A stretch of DNA of 6,333 nt from Desulfobacteraceae bacterium (GCA_023140455.1 JAGLLQ010000220.1:1-6333), one strand, 5' to 3'. Shown: positions 1-6,261, counted from the stretch's first letter. Notes: generated by a model not told the origin, from the sequence alone. Numbers and translations: made by a program.

Positions 1-120
1 CATGCTTCTACCTTGTTAGTATCTGCTCAAAGAAAACTTGCTGATGCAGAATATACTTATGTCCTTTCTGTGCTAGACATGATCAGAATCAAGGGCGGAC
101 TTTTAGAACTTCTTCTTTAA
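1..120 (+). CDS. C-terminal fragment of a probable TolC-family outer membrane channel protein (partial)
   Basis: The frame is open from base 1 to a TAA at 118-120 and gives the last 39 residues of a protein whose start lies left of the window. The run SAQRKLADAEYTY followed by VLSVLDMIRIKGGL resembles the last helical repeat of TolC-type efflux channels, where a (N/D)AQRxLxxAxxxY helix leads into a Leu-rich helix ending in a Gly-rich turn. Such proteins form the outer-membrane and periplasmic duct of type I secretion or RND/ABC efflux systems. Only the tail is visible, so the family call rests on pattern resemblance and could be wrong; another amphipathic helical protein is the alternative. 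No strong terminator follows; only an A+T hairpin is present. The next plus-strand gene has its own promoter. Confidence 0.5.
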   Translation, partial: HASTLLVSAQRKLADAEYTYVLSVLDMIRIKGGLLELLL

Positions 121-147
121 AATTTCTAAAGATTTTAAGTATTTTAT

Positions 148-176
148 TTGACTTGCAAAACTAATTTCCTTAATAT
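148..176 (+). promoter_or_regulatory. Putative sigma70-type promoter for the small gene at 220
   Basis: TTGACT at 148-153 matches the -35 consensus at five of six bases. After a spacer of exactly 17 nt comes TAATAT at 171-176, which matches the -10 consensus at four of six. The predicted start site is near 183, giving a leader of about 37 nt before the ATG at 220. The ideal spacing and the position just after the upstream stop codon support it. The surroundings are very AT-rich, so chance similarity is possible. Confidence 0.55.
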
Positions 177-205
177 TAGTAATAAGTTTGATTTTATTTT
201 TATTT

Positions 206-210
206 AGGAG
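206..210 (+). promoter_or_regulatory. Shine-Dalgarno AGGAG for the small gene at 220
   Basis: AGGAG lies 9 nt before the ATG at 220-222. It is the main evidence that this short reading frame is translated and that the start is placed correctly. Confidence 0.75.
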
Positions 211-219
211 AATTAGATT

Positions 220-534
220 ATGTACGAAATCATTGCCAGCCCGCAAGATTACCAGATTGATCACCTTGTTAACGGAACTGATAACGGAAATATTGAAATC
301 CCTGCAAAGGATAGAGAAGATTGGGCTATAGAGATTAAAGCCTTTAGTGAAAAAATTTATACACTTGCTGATAAATCAAAACAACTTGCAGAAATATTTG
401 CAAGTGACCAGAAAATATCTTCCACACCAGCATCTTTAAAAACTTTAAAGATTCAACTGTTTACTATTAATGACAGACTGAAAAATGCTATTGAAATAGC
501 AGAAAAACTTGAATTGGATATTATTCAAAAATAA
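220..534 (+). CDS. Small hypothetical protein, 104 aa, probably helical and cytoplasmic
   Basis: I do not recognise the family. The product has no signal peptide, no membrane-spanning stretch and no cysteine, and is rich in Ile, Lys, Glu, Asp and Ala. Residues about 33-62 and 70-104 have the heptad-like spacing of hydrophobic residues expected of two long amphipathic helices. They are joined by a Ser/Thr/Pro-containing turn (SSTPAS, about 67-72). The N-terminal 30 residues look more polar and loop-like. Translation is well supported by AGGAG 9 nt upstream and by the promoter at 148-176. It follows the TolC-like gene but probably has its own transcript. Its 3' end overlaps that of tyrA on the other strand by 14 nt. 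A short helical-hairpin adaptor or chaperone would fit the shape, but that is guesswork. Confidence 0.75.
   Translation: MYEIIASPQDYQIDHLVNGTDNGNIEIPAKDREDWAIEIKAFSEKIYTLADKSKQLAEIFASDQKISSTPASLKTLKIQLFTINDRLKNAIEIAEKLELDIIQK
481..501 (-). terminator. Possible weak intrinsic terminator of the aromatic operon
   Basis: Read on the minus strand, TGCTAT (501-496) pairs with ATAGCA (491-486) around a TTCA loop. This 6-bp stem is followed by five T (485-481). It sits 20 nt past the tyrA stop codon, where an operon terminator is expected, but inside the coding region of the opposing small gene. The stem is short, so this is only a candidate. I see no better terminator near the end of tyrA. Confidence 0.3.
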
Positions 535-1405
535 CATTTAAAAATTTATTACTTCTGTCCATGGCCTCTTTTTTATAGTTGCCGAGGAAATCGCCTGTTT
601 CAGCAATATATTTTGTTGCTGTATCATGCGTGCCGGCAATAAGGTTTTCTTTGGTTTCCTTAAAAGATTCAGAAAAAAGATTAATACATTGGTCAGCATA
701 TTTGTTTGATCCTATCAATGTCGCATATAGATCTGGGTCTTGGGCAAATAATCTTCCAATTATATCAGAATTAATCTTAAAAACAGGGGTGGAAGTATTA
801 AAAATATCTTTAGGATGAATTCCCATTTTTTGAAGAGTTTTTGCAAAACATATTGATATAAAATGGGTTAAACTTTGAACTATTGCCATATTTTTATCAT
901 GTTCAGCTGCATTTAAAATTGTTACATTTGCACCGGCTTTTGAAAAAAGATCTTTTAACCATAAAAAACCATTATCTCCCCTGCCCCTGCACAGTACAAT
1001 GTTTTGGTTTTTTACAGAAGCAATAGATGGTCCAAACATTGGATGAGTCCCGACTACCTCTGAATTTGAATATTCAAGCATTGCAGAAAGGATATCTTCT
1101 TTTTGAGAACATATATCCATTAACACCTGATCCGATCGAAGATTTTTCCCAATCTGTTTTGAAATTTTTATTGCTTGATCAATGGGGGTGCTAAGTATAA
1201 TTATTTTACAATTTTCTGCTATTTTAAAATTTGATAATTTAGTATTGAGATCAGAAATTTCAACGCTGTACCCGTAAGTTTTAAAAAAATTGGCAAGCCA
1301 TTTTCCCATAACACCCTGCCCGCCAATAATTCCTATTTTACAATTTGTATTGATCGGGTTGGATTTCAGATCAGAGTTTAAATTATTATTTTGATTTGTA
1401 TTCAT
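521..1405 (-). CDS. tyrA: Prephenate dehydrogenase (monofunctional, enteric-type dehydrogenase domain)
   Basis: This enzyme oxidatively decarboxylates prephenate to 4-hydroxyphenylpyruvate with NAD(P)+, the committed step to tyrosine, in the cytoplasm. The 294-aa protein has a nucleotide-binding loop IGGQGVMG (27-34) after the first beta strand. It then shows STPI (72-75), DICSQKE (97-103) and the HPMFGP motif (121-126) with the conserved histidine. AAEHDKNMAIVQSLTHF (166-182) and GRLFAQDPDLYA match the dehydrogenase half of Escherichia coli TyrA closely. Unlike that protein it has no N-terminal chorismate mutase domain; the mutase activity is supplied by PheA in the same operon. The first 21 residues are an Asn/Ser-rich, low-complexity extension. 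The ATG overlaps the aroC stop as ATGA. No clear Shine-Dalgarno is visible, so translational coupling to aroC is likely. Its 3' end overlaps the opposing small gene by 14 nt. Confidence 0.95.
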   Translation of the reverse strand: MNTNQNNNLNSDLKSNPINTNCKIGIIGGQGVMGKWLANFFKTYGYSVEISDLNTKLSNFKIAENCKIIILSTPIDQAIKISKQIGKNLRSDQVLMDICSQKEDILSAMLEYSNSEVVGTHPMFGPSIASVKNQNIVLCRGRGDNGFLWLKDLFSKAGANVTILNAAEHDKNMAIVQSLTHFISICFAKTLQKMGIHPKDIFNTSTPVFKINSDIIGRLFAQDPDLYATLIGSNKYADQCINLFSESFKETKENLIAGTHDTATKYIAETGDFLGNYKKEAMDRSNKFLNVIFE

Positions 1406-2454
1406 TGGTTTAATTTTTGCCTTAATAGATGATCAGCTATAGTTATAGCCATCATTGCTTTGCAAACAGGATTAATCCTTGGGATTGCAGAAATATCATG
1501 CCTGCCCTTTGTAGAAATTTCAACTTCATTACCCTGCTCATCAATTGTTTTTAAAGGTTTGCTGATTGATGGTATTGGTTTTATGGAAACTCTTGCTATT
1601 ATATCATCTCCATTGGAAATACCAGCAAGAATACCGCCTGAATTATTGGTAATAAAACCTTTATTTGTGATCTGATCATTATTCTCAGACCCTTTCAGTC
1701 TTGCTGCCTCATAACCAGCACCTATTTCAACACCTTTAACAGCGCCAATACTCATTAAAGCTTTAGCAATATCAGCATCAAGTTTATCAAAAACAGGTTC
1801 TCCGAGCCCTGCAGGAGGGTTTGATACATGTATCTCAACTACACCGCCTATTGAGTCACCTTCTTTTTTTACCTGATTTATAGCTATTTCCATCCTTTTA
1901 GCAGCTTCCAGGTCAGGGCATTGTAAATAATTGGATTTAATTGAATCAAAATCGAAGTTTTTAGCCTTAATACCTGCAAGCTCTATTGTATATGTGTCAA
2001 TTTTTATATCCAATTCTTCAAGAAGGATCTGAGCAACTGAACCAGCTGCTACCCTTGCTGCTGTTTCTCTTGCCGATGCTCTGCCTCCGCCTTTATAATC
2101 CCTGATCCCGTATTTAGCATAATATGTAATATCGCCATGCCCGGGTCTAAAAAGATTGCTGTTTTTTGAATATGCCTTTGAATCAGCATCTTTATTTTCA
2201 ATCAGAATCATAATAGGGGTACCAGTTGTTTTATTCTCAAAAACTCCTGACGTTATAATAGCTTTATCAGGTTCTTTACGTTTAGTGCTGGAAAGACCAG
2301 TTCCCGGCTTTCTTCTATCTAATTCTTTTTGAACAATTTTTTCAGTTAGTTTCAAGCCGGGAGGACATCCCTGTACTATAACTCCTATCGCTTTACCATG
2401 TGATTCTCCAAAGGTGGTAATATTAAAAGCTTTACCAAAACTACTCCCTGTCAT
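1402..2454 (-). CDS. aroC: Chorismate synthase
   Basis: The enzyme eliminates phosphate from 5-enolpyruvylshikimate-3-phosphate to give chorismate, using reduced FMN as cofactor. The 350-aa length is typical of bacterial enzymes. The family signatures are present: GESHG (16-20) with one conserved histidine; LDRRKPGTG (45-53); GHGD (105-108) with the second histidine, running into the flavin-binding GGGRASARETA (122-132); GLGEPVFDKLDA (217-228); NNSGGILAGISNG (270-282); and RHD (318-320) with the conserved aspartate. In the last signature the usual PVxEAM reads PVCKAM, with Lys332 in place of a generally conserved Glu. The start is fixed by AAGGAG 8 nt upstream, inside the end of aroK. The gene overlaps aroK by 14 nt and tyrA by 4 nt, so the three are very likely co-translated. 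Confidence 0.97.
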   Translation of the reverse strand: MTGSSFGKAFNITTFGESHGKAIGVIVQGCPPGLKLTEKIVQKELDRRKPGTGLSSTKRKEPDKAIITSGVFENKTTGTPIMILIENKDADSKAYSKNSNLFRPGHGDITYYAKYGIRDYKGGGRASARETAARVAAGSVAQILLEELDIKIDTYTIELAGIKAKNFDFDSIKSNYLQCPDLEAAKRMEIAINQVKKEGDSIGGVVEIHVSNPPAGLGEPVFDKLDADIAKALMSIGAVKGVEIGAGYEAARLKGSENNDQITNKGFITNNSGGILAGISNGDDIIARVSIKPIPSISKPLKTIDEQGNEVEISTKGRHDISAIPRINPVCKAMMAITIADHLLRQKLNQ

Positions 2455-2965
2455 TTAAAATTCTCCTTTTTATCATGTGAGCCAATTCTTCAGGGGTTTT
2501 AAAAGATGTGTTAAATTTAATTTGTGTAATTTCTGAATAAAATTGTTCCCTCTGTTTGATTAGCATTTCAGTTTCCTTTTCCAAGTCTATATTAGTCAGA
2601 GAAGGTCTTGAGATTAGAGTTTTATTGTCTTTTTTTAATCTTTTTAAAATCACATTTTTTTGTGCAAAAAGCCAAATAACATTATTTTGATATTTTAAAA
2701 ATTTCCTATTTTCAATATCAAGAACAATTCCACCGCCTGTTGAAACAATTAAGTTTTTTTTGTAGTTTAATTGAAAGAGTGCTTGTTTTTCAAGTTTTCT
2801 AAATTCTTCCCAGCCTGAAGTATCAACAATAGACGCAATTGAACAATTTCTATCAGACTCTATTCTTTCATCAATATCTATAAAAGAAAAATTAAACAAA
2901 TCAGCAAGTAATTTTCCAATTGTTGTCTTGCCAGTACACCTGTATCCAATAAGAAATATATTCAT
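2441..2965 (-). CDS. aroK: Shikimate kinase
   Basis: It phosphorylates shikimate at the 3-hydroxyl with ATP, making the substrate of AroA. At 174 aa it has the standard length of the small P-loop kinase family. It shows the Walker A loop GYRCTGKTT (7-15), the shikimate-binding FIDID segment (28-32), FRKLE (55-59) with the substrate-binding arginine, and the glycine triplet in STGGGIV (75-81). In the lid region it has SRP (119-121) and QREQFY (138-143) with a conserved arginine. The gene starts 5 nt after the aroA stop. Its last codons carry the strong ribosome-binding site of aroC. I cannot tell the aroK type from the aroL type with certainty; the symbol aroK is used generically. Confidence 0.95.
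   Translation of the reverse strand: MNIFLIGYRCTGKTTIGKLLADLFNFSFIDIDERIESDRNCSIASIVDTSGWEEFRKLEKQALFQLNYKKNLIVSTGGGIVLDIENRKFLKYQNNVIWLFAQKNVILKRLKKDNKTLISRPSLTNIDLEKETEMLIKQREQFYSEITQIKFNTSFKTPEELAHMIKRRILNDRE
2463..2468 (-). promoter_or_regulatory. Strong Shine-Dalgarno AAGGAG for aroC inside aroK
   Basis: On the minus strand AAGGAG is followed by 8 nt and then the aroC ATG. It lies within the last codons of aroK, before the aroK stop. It is the clearest Shine-Dalgarno in the operon and contrasts with the poor sites in front of aroE, aroK and tyrA. It fixes the aroC start and the 14-nt overlap. Confidence 0.8.
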
Positions 2966-2970
2966 AACAA

Positions 2971-4233
2971 TTATAGGCTCTCAAATACATCCCAGAATGT
3001 TGGGAAGGATTTAGCAACACAATCTTCATTTTCAATTATAATGTTTTCAGTAACCAAGCCAGCAACTGAAAAAGCCATTGCAATCCTGTGATCATTATAA
3101 GTTTTAATAGTGGCACCATTTGGTGTCCCACCATGGATTTTCATCCAGTCATTACCAGTATCAACCTGGATATTCATCTTTTTAAGTTCAGTAGCTACAG
3201 CATCTATTCTGTCGCATTCTTTTTCACGTAAATGACCAATGTTTTTAATTAAAGTTTCACCTTGGGCAAAAGCAGCTGTCACAGCAAGAGCAGGAACTGC
3301 ATCAGGAGTATCTGACATATCAACTTCAATACCTGTTAGAGTATTGCCGCAAATTGAAATACCGTCATCTCCAATTTTCAGAGTGCACCCCATTTTTTTT
3401 AAAATATAAGCAAGCTGTAAGTCACCTTGCAAAGAGTCTTTGGAAATATTCAATACCTTTACATTAGTTTTTGTAATGGCACCTGCTGCCCAGAAATAAC
3501 CTGCATTTGAAAGGTCAGGTTCAATAGTGAAATCACCTGAAACATATTTTTGACCTGGTGATACAGTATAGTGAATATTGCTTTTCTGTTCTACCTTGAC
3601 ATTGAACATTTTCATTATATCAATTGTAAGGTCAATATAGGGAGCAGAAACAGGTTCTCCTTTTAATGAAATATCAAGTCCCTGGTCCATATAACATCCA
3701 GCCATAAGAAGGCTTGATAGATACTGGCTGCTCAATGAGCAATCAATCTCAACTTTCCCACCCGTTTTAGTATTACCATTTATTTTAACAGGAGGAGCCC
3801 CAGATTCTTTATTGGATAAAGCACTTACCCCTGCCATTTTTAATGCTTTAAGCAACGGAGTCATGGGGCGCTGACGCATTCTTTCATCACCTGTTAAAAT
3901 AAAATCAGACTCACCAAGTGCTGCAATACCAGTTAAAAGTCTCATGGAAGTACCAGAATTTCCAAGATATATTTCATTGTAATATGGCTTTGGAAGACTA
4001 TTAAATCCATAAATTTGATAGGTCCTGTTTGTTTCATCTATCTCTTTAATTTCTGCTCCCATGTTTTTTAAACCGCTAATTGTCAAAAGTATATCTTCGC
4101 TTTTTAAAACATTTGTTAAGGTTGACTTGCCTTGTGCAAGGGATGCAAGGATAAGCATCCTGTGGGAAATGCTTTTTGAACCCGGTATATTAACGTTTCT
4201 GTTTTTTTTATTTCTTGTTTTAATTGTTTTCAT
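2971..4233 (-). CDS. aroA: 3-phosphoshikimate 1-carboxyvinyltransferase (EPSP synthase)
   Basis: It transfers the enolpyruvyl group of PEP to shikimate-3-phosphate. The 420-aa protein has the expected length and both halves of the inverted-alpha/beta barrel fold. Motifs in order: PGSKSISHR (17-25) with substrate-binding Lys20 and Arg25; LGNSGTSMRLLTG (90-102); RQRPMTPLL (120-128); SLSSQYLSSLLMAG (166-179) with the Ser-Ser-Gln triplet; DTPDAVPALA (308-317) with the catalytic aspartate; LREKECDRI (335-343); YNDHRIAMAF (379-388); and CVAKSFPTFWD (405-415) with the conserved lysine. Gly94 occupies the position that is Ala in glyphosate-insensitive class II enzymes, so by motif it looks sensitive. 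Leu99 replaces the Pro found in E. coli at the end of that loop. The ATG directly follows the aroE stop codon (TAAATG), with a weak AGAG site about 10 nt upstream. Confidence 0.97.
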   Translation of the reverse strand: MKTIKTRNKKNRNVNIPGSKSISHRMLILASLAQGKSTLTNVLKSEDILLTISGLKNMGAEIKEIDETNRTYQIYGFNSLPKPYYNEIYLGNSGTSMRLLTGIAALGESDFILTGDERMRQRPMTPLLKALKMAGVSALSNKESGAPPVKINGNTKTGGKVEIDCSLSSQYLSSLLMAGCYMDQGLDISLKGEPVSAPYIDLTIDIMKMFNVKVEQKSNIHYTVSPGQKYVSGDFTIEPDLSNAGYFWAAGAITKTNVKVLNISKDSLQGDLQLAYILKKMGCTLKIGDDGISICGNTLTGIEVDMSDTPDAVPALAVTAAFAQGETLIKNIGHLREKECDRIDAVATELKKMNIQVDTGNDWMKIHGGTPNGATIKTYNDHRIAMAFSVAGLVTENIIIENEDCVAKSFPTFWDVFESL

Positions 4234-5055
4234 TTATTTAAGCTCTTTTATTACAATTTTTCTCATAAGTTCAATAGATGGTGTTATTCCTGTCCAGAGT
4301 TTAAACTGGTGAGCACCCTGATATAAAAACATTGAAAGTCCATCAATTGTCTTGCAGCCAATTTTTTTTGCATCTTTGATTAATTTGGTTTCAAGAGGGT
4401 TATAGACTATATCCATAACAATCATATGTTTGTTTAATAATTCTTTTTTTAGAGGTGAGTTATTGATATCAGGAGTCATTCCTAAAGGTGTTGTATTAAT
4501 AATTATGTCAAAACTTTCGTTTTTAATTTCATCAATTTTAAGGTAATTAGAACTAAATATGGAAGCAAGGTGTTCGCCTGTTTTTTCATTTCTATTTATT
4601 ATTGTAAGGCGGCCTTTATTTTTTTTAATTCCATATGCAATTGCGTGTGCAGCCCCTCCTGCCCCGATTAAACCGATTTTTTTCTCTTTAATGCCATATT
4701 CTTTTATTGGTTCTATACCACCAAGCCAATCAGTATTATAACCTTTCAGTTTACCATTTTTATTAACTATAGTATTAACAGCTCCTATAGCATTTGCCTG
4801 TTCATCAATATAATCAAGGTATTCTAAAACTTTTTCTTTAAACGGGATTGTTATGGAAACACCTTTGATATTCAATTCTCTAACGGCATTAATTCCTGTT
4901 TTAATGTTATCTATATCAAAGGCAAGATAAACAGCATTAATTTTGTTTTCATTAAAAAGAGCATTATGCATAACAGGGCTTTTAGAATGTGCGACAGGAT
5001 TTCCAAATATACAAAAAAGATCTGTATTAGTATCAACAATAGAATTTATAGACAT
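4234..5055 (-). CDS. aroE: Shikimate dehydrogenase
   Basis: It reduces 3-dehydroshikimate to shikimate, normally with NADPH. The 273-aa length is standard for the single-domain AroE. Visible motifs: GNPVAHSKSPVMHN (18-31) for shikimate binding; SITIPFKE (67-74) with catalytic Lys73; AIGAVNTIV (89-97); GYNTDW (105-110) with catalytic Asp109; GAGGAAHAI (131-139), the dinucleotide loop; NRN (154-156), whose Arg suits the NADP phosphate; NTTPLGM (187-193); and GLSMFLYQGAHQFKLWTG (239-256) with the conserved Gln. Ser67 stands where most AroE proteins have Asn (NVTIPxK). A Ser there is known from fused dehydroquinate dehydratase/shikimate dehydrogenases, yet no dehydratase domain is attached. The start lies 5 nt after the pheA stop, and the nearest purine-rich site (GGGA) is too far upstream to be ideal, so coupling to pheA is likely. 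Confidence 0.97.
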   Translation of the reverse strand: MSINSIVDTNTDLFCIFGNPVAHSKSPVMHNALFNENKINAVYLAFDIDNIKTGINAVRELNIKGVSITIPFKEKVLEYLDYIDEQANAIGAVNTIVNKNGKLKGYNTDWLGGIEPIKEYGIKEKKIGLIGAGGAAHAIAYGIKKNKGRLTIINRNEKTGEHLASIFSSNYLKIDEIKNESFDIIINTTPLGMTPDINNSPLKKELLNKHMIVMDIVYNPLETKLIKDAKKIGCKTIDGLSMFLYQGAHQFKLWTGITPSIELMRKIVIKELK

Positions 5056-5060
5056 TTTTT

Positions 5061-6167
5061 TTAATTATTCCCTTTTTCAAAGACAGGATATGACCCAATA
5101 TGTTTTAATGAAAGAGTAGTTTTCCGCATTTTTTCTATTGTTTGCTTGACAATTTTATCTTTAATATGTCCCTGTATATCCATAAAAAAATAATAGCTCC
5201 AGTTTTCATGTTTTGTTGGCCTTGATTCAAGTTTTAGCATATTCAGCTCTGATTTGTTAACAGGTTCCAAGGCCTTAAACAAGGCTCCAGGCACGTGGGA
5301 AGTTGAAAACATTATGGATGTTTTATCATGAACAGACTTTTCAGGAGTATCCTTACCAATAATTAAAAATCTTGTGATGTTCCCGGGAAAATCTTCAATT
5401 GCTGATTCTACAACCTGAAGACTATAAATATTCGCAGCCTGGCTGCTTGCTATAATCGCACAATTTTTATCATTTAATGCTTTTTCAGCAGCCTTTGATG
5501 TGCTGCTAAGCTCAAGCAAATCAATATCAGGGAAATTATTGCTTTTCCATGTTTTACATTGTGTAATTGCTAATGGAGGCGCATAAATTATTTTAATATC
5601 CTGTTTTTCTCCTGAAAGTGAGATCAAATCATAGGAAATGGGTTCATAATGTTCACCACAAATATTTAAGTCATCAAATTCTGTAAAAAGATCAAGCGTG
5701 TGATTAACAGATCCCTGTATTGAATTTTCAACTGGAACAACCCCAAAATGACTTTCATTTCTATGGGTATTTCTGAAAACTTCATAAATGTTTGATTGTT
5801 CTACAAATCTTCCAGAATGCTTAAAATAATTTAATGATGCAATATGAGGATGTCCTGCTTCAGGGCCTGGAAAGGATATAATTTGTCTTTTCTGAATATC
5901 TTTTGTAGCTGTCATTATAACATTAAAGATGTATTTTAAAAGTTGTTCTTCAGCAGGGCCTTGATTATTTTTAAGTATTTTTTCAATCACCTGTTTTTCT
6001 CTTGAAGGATCTAACACATCAGTCTTATTCTTTTGTTTGATCTGTCCGATTTCTTTTCCTAATACGAGTCGTTTATTGATAAGATCTAATAGTTGAGAAT
6101 CAATCTTATCAATATTAAATCTTAATTTTTTTAACCGCAGGCTAGGGTCTTTTCCATCCTTATCCAT
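5061..6167 (-). CDS. pheA: Bifunctional chorismate mutase/prephenate dehydratase (P-protein) with ACT domain
   Basis: It converts chorismate to prephenate and then to phenylpyruvate, the phenylalanine precursor. Numbering is from the ATG at 6167 (368 aa). The AroQ-type mutase spans about 10-92. Arg16, Arg33, Lys44, Asp53, Arg56 and Glu57 sit at the positions of the E. coli P-protein active-site residues. The dehydratase spans about 96-271, with FGVVPVENSIQGSVNHTLD (141-159), STSKAAE (222-228), IASSQAANIY (239-248), and NITRF (263-267) with the catalytic Thr-Arg-Phe. The C-terminal ACT domain (about 281-358) has PGALF (293-297) and ESRP (314-317), the phenylalanine-binding motifs, so feedback inhibition is expected. 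The first dehydratase motif is unusual: PGPEAGHPH instead of GPEGTFSH. I chose the ATG at 6167 because GGAGAG precedes it; an in-frame ATG at 6179 would add four residues but lacks a Shine-Dalgarno. It is the first operon gene, behind the putative attenuator. Confidence 0.97.
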   Translation of the reverse strand: MDKDGKDPSLRLKKLRFNIDKIDSQLLDLINKRLVLGKEIGQIKQKNKTDVLDPSREKQVIEKILKNNQGPAEEQLLKYIFNVIMTATKDIQKRQIISFPGPEAGHPHIASLNYFKHSGRFVEQSNIYEVFRNTHRNESHFGVVPVENSIQGSVNHTLDLFTEFDDLNICGEHYEPISYDLISLSGEKQDIKIIYAPPLAITQCKTWKSNNFPDIDLLELSSTSKAAEKALNDKNCAIIASSQAANIYSLQVVESAIEDFPGNITRFLIIGKDTPEKSVHDKTSIMFSTSHVPGALFKALEPVNKSELNMLKLESRPTKHENWSYYFFMDIQGHIKDKIVKQTIEKMRKTTLSLKHIGSYPVFEKGNN

Positions 6168-6171
6168 AATT

Positions 6172-6177
6172 CTCTCC
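6172..6177 (-). promoter_or_regulatory. Shine-Dalgarno GGAGAG deciding the pheA start
   Basis: On the minus strand GGAGAG ends 4 nt before the ATG at 6167-6165. It overlaps the alternative upstream ATG (6179-6177), which itself is preceded only by a U-rich stretch. This favours the downstream start for pheA. Confidence 0.65.
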
Positions 6178-6181
6178 ATTG

Positions 6182-6219
6182 AAAATAAAAAAAGGCTGCA
6201 ATTTTATTTTTGCAGCCTT
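6182..6219 (-). terminator. Intrinsic terminator in the pheA leader (segments 4:5 of the attenuator)
   Basis: In the minus-strand RNA, AAGGCUGCAA (6219-6210) pairs perfectly with UUGCAGCCUU (6201-6192) over 10 bp around an 8-nt A-rich loop. Seven U (6193-6187, the first two in the stem), one A and four more U follow. The U-tract ends about 14 nt before the pheA start, so termination here would prevent pheA transcription. The 5' arm can pair instead with 6238-6228, which makes this a conditional terminator. If the leader interpretation were wrong, it could simply end a gene lying right of the window. Confidence 0.85.
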
Positions 6220-6226
6220 AAAATAT

Positions 6227-6261
6227 AAAAGCCGCAAAGACTTTAATCTGTTGCGGCTTTT
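6227..6261 (-). terminator. Upstream leader hairpin (segments 2:3), possible second terminator
   Basis: On the minus strand AAAAGCCGCAA (6261-6251) pairs with UUGCGGCUUUU (6237-6227), and AGA/UCU (6249-6247 with 6240-6238) continues the stem after a bulged C around a 6-nt loop. The 3' side runs into UUUUAUAUUUU, a broken U-tract, so it may terminate weakly by itself. Its main proposed role is to sequester segment 3 and so let the downstream terminator form. On the plus strand the same stem is followed by seven T beyond the GC core, but no plus-strand gene ends near it. Confidence 0.6.

Noticed and set aside
115..139. Hairpin after the TolC-like stop codon, TTAAAAT (117-123) with ATTTTAA (132-138)
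   Set aside because: The stem is entirely A-T and no solid T-run follows. It is too weak to call a terminator.
579..818. Open frame on the plus strand opposite tyrA, and similar ones at 1460-1675, 4061-4312 and 4559-4741
   Set aside because: They lie fully or mainly antisense to strongly supported genes, lack Shine-Dalgarno sites, and read as frame shadows.
6168..6179. Upstream in-frame ATG of pheA, adding four residues (MERI)
   Set aside because: It is preceded by a U-rich stretch without a Shine-Dalgarno, and its own codons form the GGAGAG site of the ATG at 6167.
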